NCBI GenBank assembly: GCA_964528795.1
Contig: CAZGUY010000009.1
Span: forward strand, 1-29,448
Direction of reading: 5' to 3'
Origin: DATFJC01 sp964528795
GTDB taxonomy: Bacteria > Patescibacteriota > Patescibacteriia > UBA2591 > UBA6264
Length of the DNA stretch: 29,448 nt
How positions within the stretch are numbered: position 1 is the first letter of the stretch; each line of letters starts with the position of its first letter. Positions 14,320 to 23,913 of the stretch are shown here, piece by piece. A program made the translations under genes and the position numbers. A model generated the notes under the pieces. That model saw only the letters and a list, made by a program, of their open reading frames with translations, searched no databases and was not told the origin of the DNA.

Positions 14320-15550
14320 TATTTTTTAAAGCTTCTATTCTTTGTAAAACTGGAGGATGACTGTAATTTAAAAATACATATAAAGAGTGGGGAGTTAAAT
14401 TACTTAAGTTATTTAAGGATAGTTTTTTCAAAGCTTTTACTAAGTGTTTATGGGTCCCAGTAGTTTTTTTAGCAAAATAATCAGCTTGATATTCAAACTT
14501 TCTAAAAAGAGTATTTGTAAAAACAGAAATAATATAACTAATTGGTGTATATAAAAAACCAAAAATAACAATTCCTACATAAATATTGGGCTCGCTTACA
14601 CCAAAAGCATTAAAAAGAGCAAAATTATTTAAAAATAAAGAAAACAAATAAAACATTAAACCTAAATTACATATACTAATAAGTAATTGTATTAATATAT
14701 GCTTTTTTTTATAATGGCCCATTTCATGACCTAGAATTGCTACTATTTCATCTGTATTTTGTTTATCTAAAAGCGTATCATAAAGAGCAATTTTTTTATT
14801 TTTCCCAAAACCCATAAAAAGAGCATTAGACTTTGTTGATCGTCTTGAGCCATCCATTATAAAAATATTTTTTAAGGGGTAATTAATTTTTTTAGCATAA
14901 TCAAAAATTGCTTTTCTTAATTCACCCTTTTTTAAGGGTTTAAATTTATTAAACATGGGAGCTATTATTTTTGGAGAAATAAACATAATAAAAACTTCAA
15001 AAACAGCTACTATAAACCAGACATAAATCCAAGCAAATTGTTGAACGTATTTAAATATCAAAAATACTGCCGATAAAACTATACTCCCTAATACAAAACT
15101 AATCAACAAGTTTTTTAAAATATCAAGAAAAAAGGTTTTAACACTAGTTTTATTAAATCCGTACTTTTCTTCAATTACAAAAGTGAAATAAGCATTAAAA
15201 GGAATATCAATTATTGTAGACAAAAGATAAATAATACCAACATATGAAAGACCAGTTAGTAAAAATGGTAAATTCCAAGCTTGAACCAACATGTTTAAAC
15301 CGTAAAAACCGCCTAAAAACCAAAACAAAAGTAAAAATAAAAGATTAAAACTATCAACTATAATACTAAACTTTATTTTATCTTTTGTATATTTTTGGGA
15401 TTTTTTATATTTTTTTTTATCATATACGCCTTGAAATTCTTTTGGAATATTAGGATCAAAACTTTGAGATTGTAAAATTTTTGAAACTAAATCAAGACCA
15501 TACTTCAAAATTAAAATGATTAATATAACAACACCAAAAGTATTTAACAT
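14312..15550 (-). CDS. Ste24-type membrane zinc metalloprotease (M48)
   Basis: A 412-aa multi-pass membrane protease. The zinc motif HEMGH is at 275-279 and the third ligand Glu is in FEYQADYFA (E353). The C-terminal YSHPP motif and the N-terminal PKEFQGVYDKKKYKKSQKYTK block are typical of the Ste24/CAAX-prenyl-protease-1 branch and not of the shorter HtpX. About seven hydrophobic segments are seen. In eukaryotes Ste24 processes prenylated proteins; bacterial members probably act in membrane protein quality control. It has its own promoter and stands alone between tRNA genes. Confidence 0.9.
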   Translation of the reverse strand: MLNTFGVVILIILILKYGLDLVSKILQSQSFDPNIPKEFQGVYDKKKYKKSQKYTKDKIKFSIIVDSFNLLFLLLFWFLGGFYGLNMLVQAWNLPFLLTGLSYVGIIYLLSTIIDIPFNAYFTFVIEEKYGFNKTSVKTFFLDILKNLLISFVLGSIVLSAVFLIFKYVQQFAWIYVWFIVAVFEVFIMFISPKIIAPMFNKFKPLKKGELRKAIFDYAKKINYPLKNIFIMDGSRRSTKSNALFMGFGKNKKIALYDTLLDKQNTDEIVAILGHEMGHYKKKHILIQLLISICNLGLMFYLFSLFLNNFALFNAFGVSEPNIYVGIVIFGFLYTPISYIISVFTNTLFRKFEYQADYFAKKTTGTHKHLVKALKKLSLNNLSNLTPHSLYVFLNYSHPPVLQRIEALKNID

Positions 15551-15584
15551 ATATATTTATTTATTAAATTTATTTATTAATCTA

Positions 15585-15613
15585 AAAATACACTATTTTT
15601 TCTTATTTGTCAA
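15585..15613 (-). promoter_or_regulatory. Candidate promoter of the Ste24 gene
   Basis: On the minus strand a consensus TTGACA (15613-15608), 17 nt, TATTTT (15590-15585). The leader is about 28 nt of ATTTATT-like repeats with no ribosome-binding site. Confidence 0.6.
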
Positions 15614-15623
15614 AAAAAATAAG

Positions 15624-15648
15624 ACCCTTGTTTTTCAAGGGTTTTTTT
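15624..15648. terminator. Intrinsic terminator, possibly bidirectional
   Basis: ACCCTTG (15624-15630) pairs with CAAGGGT (15636-15642) and is followed by seven T on the plus strand. On the minus strand T-rich sequence follows after CTTA, so it can end tRNA-Ile transcription. Confidence 0.75.
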
Positions 15649-15673
15649 GTATGGGCACAACTGTAGGCGGAGG

Positions 15674-15715
15674 GGGAGATCAGACCTCCGTAGGGAGGTC
15701 TGATCTCCCTTTTTT
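15674..15715 (+). terminator. Perfect 16-bp GC-rich hairpin with plus-strand T-tract
   Basis: A 16-bp stem (15674-15689 with 15694-15709), loop GTAG, then six T on the plus strand. It is far more GC-rich than its surroundings. No plus-strand gene precedes it, and the minus strand has no T-tract after it, so its role is unclear. Confidence 0.6.
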
Positions 15716-15758
15716 ATTTAAATAACTTTAATTTAATGATTTTAATTTTAATAAAAAG

Positions 15759-15832
15759 TGCGCGTGGGAGGAGTCGAACCTCCGACCTCTTCTTTATCAG
15801 AGAAGCGCTCTAGACCACTGAGCTACACGCGC
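15759..15832 (-). tRNA. tRNA-Ile(GAT)
   Basis: Acceptor GCGCGTG/CACGCGC, discriminator A, anticodon stem CTTCT/AGAAG with loop CTGATAA, T-arm GGAGG/CCTCC. CCA is not encoded. It follows the 16S gene, where many bacteria have tRNA-Ile in the 16S-23S spacer, but no 23S gene comes next. Confidence 0.95.
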
Positions 15833-15848
15833 AAAATAACTAAAATTT

Positions 15849-15876
15849 ATTATATCAAAAAATAAAAATTAGTCAA
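15849..15876 (-). promoter_or_regulatory. Promoter of tRNA-Ile
   Basis: On the minus strand TTGACT (15876-15871), 16 nt, TATAAT (15854-15849), starting about 10 nt before the tRNA. This makes the tRNA independent of the 16S transcript. Confidence 0.8.
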
Positions 15877-15900
15877 TTTTTATAAACAAAAAAACCCATT

Positions 15901-15916
15901 AAAGACAGAGATAGGT
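15901..15916 (-). repeat. 3' arm of the 16S processing stem
   Basis: AAAGACAGAGATAGGT on the plus strand is the exact reverse complement of 17535-17550. The two arms flank the 16S gene and would form a 16-bp stem in the precursor, as cut by RNase III in other bacteria. A T-rich tract follows on the minus strand and may terminate transcription. Confidence 0.85.
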
Positions 15917-15983
15917 ATATGTCCATCTTTGATAAAATCAAAGTGGATCGACCTATCAACCCTTAAAAAAGGATTGAATAGAA

Positions 15984-17500
<1,517 letters not shown>

Positions 17501-17534
17501 AATATAAATAAAAGAGTGTCCTGTGTAATAATAG

Positions 17535-17550
17535 ACCTATCTCTGTCTTT
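17535..17550 (-). repeat. 5' arm of the 16S processing stem
   Basis: Exact inverted partner of 15901-15916, about 35 nt upstream of the mature 16S 5' end. A second copy of its core (GCCTATCAAAG) overlaps at 17545-17556, so alternative pairings with TTGATAGGTC near 15950-15958 are possible. Confidence 0.85.
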
Positions 17551-17606
17551 GATAGGCTTTTTTGATAGTAAATAACTAATCAGATGAAATTAATTATCTT
17601 TTAATT

Positions 17607-18284
17607 TTAATGAGCATGTTTTTCTTTCCATTCTTTGATCTTTTTATGATTGCCAGATAACAAAACTTTTGGTACTTTCATTTCGTGTATATTGTCTTTT
17701 TTATCTTTATATTTAAAAATTTCGGGTCTAGTATATTGAGGGTATTCAATCTTTTTCTCTTGTTTTTTATTATTTAACGAATATGTTTCTTCTTTTAAAG
17801 ATTTTGATTCAATCACATTTGGCACAAGTCTACAAACAGCATCAACAATTATCATAGCGGGTAATTCTCCACCTGTCAAGACATAAGGACCAATTGAAAT
17901 TTTTTCATCAACGAATTGGTTAACCCTTGCATCAAATGCTTCATAACGTCCTGCAATTAAAGTGATTCTTTTTTTCTTGGAAAATTTATCTGCTTTTTTT
18001 TGGTTAAATTGTTTTCCTTTTGGTGTTAAAAGAACTTTATGCGATTTTTCTTTTTTTTCAATAGCTTTTAAAGCTCTAAATATCGGACCAACTTTTAAAA
18101 CCATCCCCGGACCTCCACCAAAAGGACGATCATCAACAGTCCTATGTTTATCATTTGTAAAATCGCGTAAATCGTGAACTTTAATTTCTATTAAACCATT
18201 TTCTCTTGCTCTTCCCAAAATAGAAGTGTTAAAATATTCTTTAAAAACTTTAGGAAAAATAGTAATAATATCAAAAGTTATCAT
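17607..18284 (-). CDS. trmD: tRNA (guanine-N1-)-methyltransferase
   Basis: A 225-aa SPOUT-class enzyme that methylates G37 of tRNAs reading CNN codons (Leu, Pro, Arg), preventing frameshifts. The N terminus MITFDIITIFPKVF, the DDRPFGGGPGMVLKVGPI loop and the knot region RYEAFDARVNQF...SIGPYVLTGGELPAMIIVDAVCRLVP are all present, giving the S-adenosylmethionine-binding trefoil knot. Length is typical. It follows khpA, as in many bacteria, but the rimM gene usually found between them is missing. A long hairpin occupies the leader (18297-18341). No ribosome-binding site is visible. Confidence 0.93.
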   Translation of the reverse strand: MITFDIITIFPKVFKEYFNTSILGRARENGLIEIKVHDLRDFTNDKHRTVDDRPFGGGPGMVLKVGPIFRALKAIEKKEKSHKVLLTPKGKQFNQKKADKFSKKKRITLIAGRYEAFDARVNQFVDEKISIGPYVLTGGELPAMIIVDAVCRLVPNVIESKSLKEETYSLNNKKQEKKIEYPQYTRPEIFKYKDKKDNIHEMKVPKVLLSGNHKKIKEWKEKHAH

Positions 18285-18296
18285 AAGATTTTAAAT

Positions 18297-18341
18297 AAGC
18301 AAAGGCGCATCACCTCTAAAAAGAGACAATGCCCTTTGCTT
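18297..18341 (-). promoter_or_regulatory. Long hairpin in the khpA-trmD spacer
   Basis: On the minus strand AAGCAAAGG-GCAT-CTCT pairs with AGAG-ATGC-CCTTTGCTT in three blocks (9, 4 and 4 bp) around a TTTT loop. It ends 12 nt before the trmD start and is not followed by a T-run. It may control trmD translation or RNA processing. Confidence 0.65.
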
Positions 18342-18358
18342 TAATTTTTGGGCTATTA

Positions 18359-18688
18359 TTATAACTTTAGCTCGTCTTCGTCATCAGAGCTAGAAGATTT
18401 CTTCTTAGAACTTTTAGACTTTTTCTTTGAAGAGCCTTCTGGTTCTTCAATCTTTAAGTTGACTCGAGCATCTTCTTTAAGTCCGACAATGCGGAGTAAA
18501 GTTCGAAGAGCTCTAGCTGTGGACCCCTTTCGGCCAATTACTTGACCCATGTCATCAGCATGAACATGTAAAGAAAGGAGAACGCCCATTTCGTCAACTT
18601 TTCTGTCAATCTTAACATCCTCAGGATGTTCAACAATGTGTTCTATAATGAATTTAAGAAACTTCTTGTCTTTGTGTTTTTCTGCCAT
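18359..18688 (-). CDS. khpA: KH-domain RNA-binding protein KhpA
   Basis: A 109-aa protein. Residues 1-78 form one KH domain with the GxxG loop IGRKGS (51-56). The family is usually 75-80 residues; here a Ser/Lys-rich tail (SSKKKSKSSKKKSSSS) ending in an acidic DDEDE patch adds about 30. KhpA binds RNA, often with KhpB, and affects cell elongation in Gram-positives. It sits between rpsP and trmD as usual. A dedicated promoter and a structured leader precede it. The charged tail matches a trend seen in other proteins of this window. Confidence 0.88.
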   Translation of the reverse strand: MAEKHKDKKFLKFIIEHIVEHPEDVKIDRKVDEMGVLLSLHVHADDMGQVIGRKGSTARALRTLLRIVGLKEDARVNLKIEEPEGSSKKKSKSSKKKSSSSDDEDELKL

Positions 18689-18720
18689 ACGTTTAGAAAA
18701 TTAATACTTATCATTTCAAT

Positions 18721-18773
18721 CAGTCTTTGCGACCTTTTTAGCGGACATGTGGAATAAAACCACATTAAGACTG
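18721..18773 (-). promoter_or_regulatory. Structured leader of khpA
   Basis: Outer stem CAGTCTT/AAGACTG (7 bp) encloses the hairpin TGTGG/CCACA with an A/T-rich loop. It starts within about 5-6 nt of the predicted transcription start and lies about 30 nt before the ATG. It could be a binding site for autoregulation; no known riboswitch fits. Confidence 0.5.
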
Positions 18774-18784
18774 AAACTATTGTT

Positions 18785-18813
18785 AGTCTAATATATTAAA
18801 AATATCTTGTCAA
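18785..18813 (-). promoter_or_regulatory. Candidate promoter of khpA-trmD
   Basis: On the minus strand a consensus TTGACA (18813-18808), 17 nt, TAGACT (18790-18785). A second TTGACA lies 11 nt further upstream (18830-18825), making a direct repeat. Confidence 0.55.
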
Positions 18814-18836
18814 CAGGGATAAGTTGTCAATAAACT

Positions 18837-19415
18837 TTATTTTTCTTTGTTTTTTTCTTTAGAATCTTTGTCTTTCTTTTTATTATTCTCTTTTTTCTTT
18901 TTTTCGTTTTTATCTTTGTTTTTTTCTTTTTTGGATTGGGAACTATCCTTTTCTTTATTGTTTTCTTTAGATTCCTTTTCTTTATCTTTTTTCTTTTCAT
19001 CCTTTTTATTCCCTTTCTTTTCTTGTTTTTCTTTAGTCTTTTCTTTTTGGCTATCTTTTTGATCCTTTTTTTCTTTTTTACTTTCTTTTGGTTCTTTTTT
19101 AGAATCTTCTTCTTGTTCTTTGGTTTCTTTTTTATCGTCATTGTTTTCTTTTTTATATTTAGAAACCTTTTTCTTTTCTCCTTTAATAACTCCTTTGGAA
19201 ACTAACAAGTTATGAACTGAGCCAGTAGGCTTAGCCCCGTTAGATAACCAATGTTTAATTCTATCTTCCTTAAGTTTAGTTTTTTTAGTTAAAGGATTAT
19301 AAAAACCAAGATCCTCTAAATAATCACCAAAAGGATCTTTATGTCTTTCAACAACCACTATTCTAAAAAATGGCTGATTCTTTTTTCCTTTTCTATTAAA
19401 TCTAATTCTTAGCAT
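18837..19415 (-). CDS. rpsP: Ribosomal protein S16 with long charged C-terminal tail
   Basis: A 192-aa protein. Residues 1-80 are a standard S16 domain (MLRIRFNRKGKKNQPFFRIVVVERH, PFGDYLEDLGFYNPLTKK, LSNGAKPTGSVHNLL). S16 is normally 80-90 residues; here about 110 residues of Lys/Glu/Asp/Ser-rich low complexity follow. S16 binds 16S rRNA in the 30S body. The tail must be surface-exposed and disordered; its role is unknown. It has its own promoter just after infB. The Lys-rich frame in a second register (18827-19141) is a by-product of this A-rich tract. Confidence 0.93.
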   Translation of the reverse strand: MLRIRFNRKGKKNQPFFRIVVVERHKDPFGDYLEDLGFYNPLTKKTKLKEDRIKHWLSNGAKPTGSVHNLLVSKGVIKGEKKKVSKYKKENNDDKKETKEQEEDSKKEPKESKKEKKDQKDSQKEKTKEKQEKKGNKKDEKKKDKEKESKENNKEKDSSQSKKEKNKDKNEKKKKENNKKKDKDSKEKNKEK

Positions 19416-19420
19416 GTTTG

Positions 19421-19436
19421 AAACTTAATTAAGTTT
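19421..19436. promoter_or_regulatory. Perfect 16-bp palindrome in the rpsP leader
   Basis: AAACTTAATTAAGTTT lies 5 nt before the rpsP ATG, downstream of its promoter. It could be an operator or a small hairpin masking the start; in AT-rich DNA chance is also possible. Confidence 0.4.
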
Positions 19437-19455
19437 AATTAAATGTATGTCTTTC

Positions 19456-19483
19456 ATTGTAACTAATATTTTAACTGAGTCAA
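19456..19483 (-). promoter_or_regulatory. Promoter of rpsP
   Basis: On the minus strand TTGACT (19483-19478), 16 nt, TACAAT (19461-19456), directly after the infB stop codon. The leader is about 34 nt. Confidence 0.7.
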
Positions 19484-19484
19484 G

Positions 19485-21524
19485 TTAGTTTGTTTTTTTA
19501 ACTTGTTTTTCTTTATACACTTCAATTACATCTCCTTCTTCTATATCAACTCCAACAATATTTACTCCGCATTCTTTACCTGCTTTTACTTGGTCGGTAG
19601 TTTGCTTATGAATTTGAAGTTCTTGAATCCTTCCTTCTCCTTTTAAGCCTGATAAATCTTTTTCATCAAGGTCTTTTTTTGAACCTACAAATTTTCCTTT
19701 TTCCCAAACTCTTACTAAGGCACCATTTTCAATTTTCCCTTTTTGGGTTCGACAACCAACTATCATACTGTTTTTATTATCCTTAAAGATCTTAATCACT
19801 TCCATAACCCCTAAAGGTACTTCAATAGTTTTTTCAGGAACAAGTTCTTCAAGTTCATCTTGAATATAATTTATTAAACGATATATTACACCATCTGTTT
19901 TTATATCAATATTTTTTTCACTAGCTAATTTTTTGGCAGCTGAATTTGCTTCTACCCCAAAACCTAAAACTTTTGCTTTTACAGACAAGGCAAGTTCAAC
20001 ATCTGCTTCTGTAATATCTCCCAAACCTTTTTTAACTATCTTTACCTCAACATCAGGTAGGGATAAGGCTTTTAAAGAGGTAACTAAAGCTTGAAGTGAA
20101 CCCCTAACATCAGCTCTTAAAATTAAGGGCAATGTTTGCTCTGTTTCCATGGAAGTAGCCTTTTGCTTAGTTTTCTGAAATTCAGAAGATTTTTTATAAT
20201 CTTTCTTTTCAATTTCTCTTACTTTCTTTTTAAATTTATCTTTATTTGTAAATACTTTTAATATACTTCCAACCTGAGGAACTGTATTTAAGCCAACCAC
20301 TTGAGCTGGCATACTTGGTAAAACTTTTTCCATTCTTTTGCCAGTAAAAGATATCAAAGATCTTACCTTACCTATACTTTTACCTAAAATAATTCTATCA
20401 CCCTTTTTTAGGGTACCATTATATAAAACTAAAGTTCCAACTGGACCTAATCCTTCATCCTTGTGACTTTCAATAACTATACCAAACGGTTCTCCACTTT
20501 TATTAGCTAATAAATTTTTTTCTTCTACTTCTGCTATTAAATTTATTGTATCTAGTAATTCCTGTATACCTTTCTTAGTTTTAGCAGAAACAGGAACACA
20601 AATTACATCTCCACCCCAGTCTTCAGGCATTAAGTTAACTTCAGAAAGTTGTTTTTTAATGGATTCAATATCAGCCTCAGGTTTATCAATTTTATTTATT
20701 GCTACTACAAAAGGAATATTTTTTTCTTGAATAATTTTAATTGATTCCAAAGTTTGGGGTTGAATTTTATCATCAGCTGCAATAACTAGTACTACAATAT
20801 CAGCCACCTCTCCTCCAGTAGACCTCATAGATTGAAAAGCTTTATGTCCAGGTGTATCTATAAAAGTGATTAAACTTTCTTTATTTTTAACCTGATAAGC
20901 ACCAATGTGTTGTGTTATACCACCTTTTTCTTTTTCTACAATTTTTGATTTTCGAATAGCATCTAAAATAGAACTTTTACCATGATCAACATGACCCAAA
21001 ACTGTAACCACTGGTGGTCTTGGTTTTAAATCCTTTTTATTTTCTGATGATAAGATATCTTTTAATTGATTTTTTAGACTCTTTTTAGTACCAGCTTCTT
21101 TTTTATCTACCTTTTTCAATTCAAAGCCTAAGCTTTCTGCTACAATAGCAGCAATTTCAAAATCAAGAGCTTCGTTCACACTAGCTGATACTCCATTTTT
21201 CATTAATTCACTTATTAGTTTAGTTACTGGCACATCTAATTTTTGAGCCAAAGCATAAACTTGAATATTAGAAGGCACTTCTATTTTTTCCGACTCTTTT
21301 TTAGTAGTCTTTTTTTCTTTCTTTTCACTACTTTTCTTTTGACGTAATCGCCTAATAGCTTTTAATTTTTTTTGTCTTTTTTTCCAAGCTTTCATAACTT
21401 TTTCGGCTTGTTCATCAGGGATTTGAATTGCTTTCTTACCAATATGAAAACCTAGTTTCGGGAGTTCGTGTTTTAACTTTTCTGGAGTAATTTTTAATTT
21501 TCTAGCAAGTTCTGTTATATTCAT
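19485..21524 (-). CDS. infB: Translation initiation factor IF-2
   Basis: A 679-aa GTPase that brings initiator tRNA to the 30S subunit and promotes subunit joining. Two small IF2 N-terminal domains (about 1-50 and 85-135) flank a Lys-rich linker. The G domain holds GHVDHGKS (177-184), DTPGH and NKID. The central and C-terminal domains follow (LRADVRGSLQALVTSLKAL..., VGCRTQKGKIENGALVRV). It is shorter than E. coli IF-2 because the linker is reduced. It is the last gene of the run from gyrA. If 16S truly lacks an anti-Shine-Dalgarno sequence, start selection here depends more on factors like this one. Confidence 0.95.
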   Translation of the reverse strand: MNITELARKLKITPEKLKHELPKLGFHIGKKAIQIPDEQAEKVMKAWKKRQKKLKAIRRLRQKKSSEKKEKKTTKKESEKIEVPSNIQVYALAQKLDVPVTKLISELMKNGVSASVNEALDFEIAAIVAESLGFELKKVDKKEAGTKKSLKNQLKDILSSENKKDLKPRPPVVTVLGHVDHGKSSILDAIRKSKIVEKEKGGITQHIGAYQVKNKESLITFIDTPGHKAFQSMRSTGGEVADIVVLVIAADDKIQPQTLESIKIIQEKNIPFVVAINKIDKPEADIESIKKQLSEVNLMPEDWGGDVICVPVSAKTKKGIQELLDTINLIAEVEEKNLLANKSGEPFGIVIESHKDEGLGPVGTLVLYNGTLKKGDRIILGKSIGKVRSLISFTGKRMEKVLPSMPAQVVGLNTVPQVGSILKVFTNKDKFKKKVREIEKKDYKKSSEFQKTKQKATSMETEQTLPLILRADVRGSLQALVTSLKALSLPDVEVKIVKKGLGDITEADVELALSVKAKVLGFGVEANSAAKKLASEKNIDIKTDGVIYRLINYIQDELEELVPEKTIEVPLGVMEVIKIFKDNKNSMIVGCRTQKGKIENGALVRVWEKGKFVGSKKDLDEKDLSGLKGEGRIQELQIHKQTTDQVKAGKECGVNIVGVDIEEGDVIEVYKEKQVKKTN

Positions 21525-21543
21525 AAATATTTATAAATTTTTA

Positions 21544-23349
21544 TTAATTAGTTTCGTTATTAGAATTATTATCTTCGACTTTGTCTTGTTCTTTTTTGCC
21601 GACCATCCAAACTTCAGGCCAAGCTTTATAATAACTATGCCATTTTCTTTCTCTTTTAATACCATTAGCAAAAATAACAGTATTTGTAAACACGGCTTGG
21701 GCTCCTTTATGAGAAGATTCGACTTTTTTTCGCTCTCCTGGAGGCAATTGATCTGTTTTTATAATTTTAGGAGAACCAGGCTCAGTAATATTAAAGACTT
21801 TAGGTTCACCTGTTATAACCTTCCTTCCGTCAGGGGTGCCATATAATTTAAAAATCAAGTTATTACCATCAATTTCACCTTGCAAAAGTAAATGGTGATC
21901 CATATCATTAATAAACTTAAAATCCGGTTTTGGTATATAAATAGTGGCATCCATACCAACTGGGGGTTCATAATAATGAACTCGATAAGAGTGATTTCTT
22001 CTTTCTGTAATAGAAAGACCAGCATCTAATGCAACTCTAAACATAGTAGTGGCAATTTGGCAAAGCCCGCCCCCATACTCTGGTATTGTCCTATCTTCTT
22101 TTATAACAAGTTCTGGCAAAAATCCATGTTTTTTATCAACTTCCCCTAAGGCTTCAACTAATGAAAACTCTTCGCCTGGTTTTATTAAAATACCATGTAA
22201 TTTTTCCATCCCTACTCTAATATTGTGGCGTCTATTTTGAGGGCTGCCTGCAAAATTGGATGTACCTTTTCCTACTAAGTCATCAATCCCTAAATTACTT
22301 AAATCTTCTGGTAAGGCTGGTGGATTAACTTCATCTACTACTATTTTAGTTTCTTGATTTGAATTTAATACATTCTTAGATAAGGAGTTAAAGGTTTGAT
22401 CCATATTAACTATTTGACCCCTTTTCTTTTCTTTAAATTCTATCACTTTACCATTTTCAATTTCTAATCGTCCTTTTTGAGGAGGAATATTAATATCTTT
22501 TGCTTTTTCTTTTAAAAACTCTTTAACTTGATTTTCTTTTAAAGCTAATTTAACCTGAGGGTTTGAAACAATATGAAGCCAGTTTATTATATTACTTTTG
22601 TCTATTAACCATTCTTTATCCTTATAAAAAACTTTATAAGGGGCTTTATCAGAAATTTTTATTGTTTTTTGAAGTAAAGTTTGTTTTTGACTATCAGTTA
22701 CTTTTGGTTGCTCTTTTTTAAGATGTAAAACTTGTTTTTCGTTTTTTAATAAACTCAAATCATGATATAAGTCTTTAATTACTTTATCATAATCAAGAGA
22801 AAACCCTGGTTTGCCTTGTGTTAATACTACTTCACCTTGTTGAAGTTTAAAACCAGGATTTATAGGCTTCTTTTCTATTTCTTCAAATTTACGCTGAAGA
22901 ATTCTTTTAAATTCTTTTTCTTTTATTTCAACTAAAAAATCTATATTAGTGCTTTTAAAATGAGATTCAATTATTTTTTTTAGCCTAGAAAAAATAGACC
23001 CTTTTCTCCCTATTTTAAAAGCATAATTTACTGTTTCTTTTACTTGAAAGTTAACTAAAGAACGGGATAAGTCAGGATCTTGAAGAGCAATAAGTCGAGG
23101 ATCGATAGTAACCTGCTTTTCTCCTTCGGGAGTTTTAGCATAAAATTTAAAACTTTCGTCTTCAATTTCTTTTATAAAAATATTCAAAAGATCTTCAGCT
23201 TGATCCTTTGTCAGGGCTCCTATCTTAAAGCTATTACAACATTCCACTCTAGGAAATATAGAATCAGCAAAAATTTTATTAAAAGCAATAAAATAACCAG
23301 CTATAATAAAAATTATTAAAAATGTATAAAAAAATACTCTCTTAAGCAC
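21544..23349 (-). CDS. VanW-family protein with N-terminal membrane anchor
   Basis: A 601-aa exported protein. Residues 6-29 form one hydrophobic anchor. The middle contains repeated regions resembling the putative peptidoglycan-binding domain often found before VanW. Residues 355-500 are the VanW domain (GTSNFAGSPQNRRHNI, GEEFSLVEALG, YGGGLCQIATTMFRVALDAGL, RNHSYRVHYYEPPVGMDATIY), followed by a beta-rich tail. VanW was first named in vancomycin-resistance clusters but its function is unknown; a cell-wall role outside the membrane is likely. The start codon is GTG, the only one among the genes here. It is co-directional with hsp20 (22 nt) and infB (19 nt). Confidence 0.88.
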   Translation of the reverse strand: MLKRVFFYTFLIIFIIAGYFIAFNKIFADSIFPRVECCNSFKIGALTKDQAEDLLNIFIKEIEDESFKFYAKTPEGEKQVTIDPRLIALQDPDLSRSLVNFQVKETVNYAFKIGRKGSIFSRLKKIIESHFKSTNIDFLVEIKEKEFKRILQRKFEEIEKKPINPGFKLQQGEVVLTQGKPGFSLDYDKVIKDLYHDLSLLKNEKQVLHLKKEQPKVTDSQKQTLLQKTIKISDKAPYKVFYKDKEWLIDKSNIINWLHIVSNPQVKLALKENQVKEFLKEKAKDINIPPQKGRLEIENGKVIEFKEKKRGQIVNMDQTFNSLSKNVLNSNQETKIVVDEVNPPALPEDLSNLGIDDLVGKGTSNFAGSPQNRRHNIRVGMEKLHGILIKPGEEFSLVEALGEVDKKHGFLPELVIKEDRTIPEYGGGLCQIATTMFRVALDAGLSITERRNHSYRVHYYEPPVGMDATIYIPKPDFKFINDMDHHLLLQGEIDGNNLIFKLYGTPDGRKVITGEPKVFNITEPGSPKIIKTDQLPPGERKKVESSHKGAQAVFTNTVIFANGIKRERKWHSYYKAWPEVWMVGKKEQDKVEDNNSNNETN

Positions 23350-23371
23350 AAGTTTTTAAGAATTAAATTTA

Positions 23372-23884
23372 TTATTTTACTTCAACGTGAGAACTCTCTT
23401 CTTTAACTTTTGGTAAAACAATAGTTAAAACTCCTTGCTTTAAACTAGCATCTACTTTTTCGGGTTTAACTCGACAAGGCAATACCAACCTTCTTAAAAA
23501 CTCTCCCCAAGCACATTCTCTATAATAATAGTGATGAGAATCTTTTCTACTTTCATAAGACCTTTCTCCTCTAATAATAAGAAGATCAGGTTCTACGACT
23601 ACATCTACGTCGTCTGCTTTAACACCAGGAATTTTAGCTTTGATAACTAAATTATTATTTTTTGTATCCTCATATAAATCAATATCAATTTGACCTTTTT
23701 CCGAAGCTGATACAAAATCTTTATCACTTTCTTTTAGTTTTGTGGTTTTCTTTTTTTTCTTAGCTTTAGATTTAGTTTTAGTTTTTTTGGTTTTAGGTTC
23801 TTCATAAACTACTTCTACTTCTTGAGATTCCTTTGATAAAACATCATCATTTAAACCTAAAAGTTTAGACCACGAAAATTTCAT
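23372..23884 (-). CDS. Small heat-shock protein (Hsp20/alpha-crystallin)
   Basis: A 170-aa chaperone that holds unfolding proteins. The alpha-crystallin domain covers about 65-165 (GQIDIDLYEDTKNNNLVIKAKIPGVKADDVDVVVEPDLLIIRGER ... LPCRVKPEKVDASLKQGVLTIVLPK). The last block contains the GVLTIVLPK beta strand that defines the family. The N-terminal arm has a run of Lys/Thr (residues 32-50), unlike the hydrophobic arms of typical Hsp20, which may alter oligomer assembly. The C-terminal IxI motif is not evident. It lies between the subtilase and VanW genes in the same operon. Confidence 0.9.
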   Translation of the reverse strand: MKFSWSKLLGLNDDVLSKESQEVEVVYEEPKTKKTKTKSKAKKKKKTTKLKESDKDFVSASEKGQIDIDLYEDTKNNNLVIKAKIPGVKADDVDVVVEPDLLIIRGERSYESRKDSHHYYYRECAWGEFLRRLVLPCRVKPEKVDASLKQGVLTIVLPKVKEESSHVEVK

Positions 23885-23913
23885 AATTTAATAAATTAAA
23901 TTTTATTTTTATT

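Noticed and set aside
18827..19141. A 104-aa Lys/Ile-rich frame on the minus strand
   Set aside because: It is the shifted register of the A-rich S16 tail and has no domain of its own.
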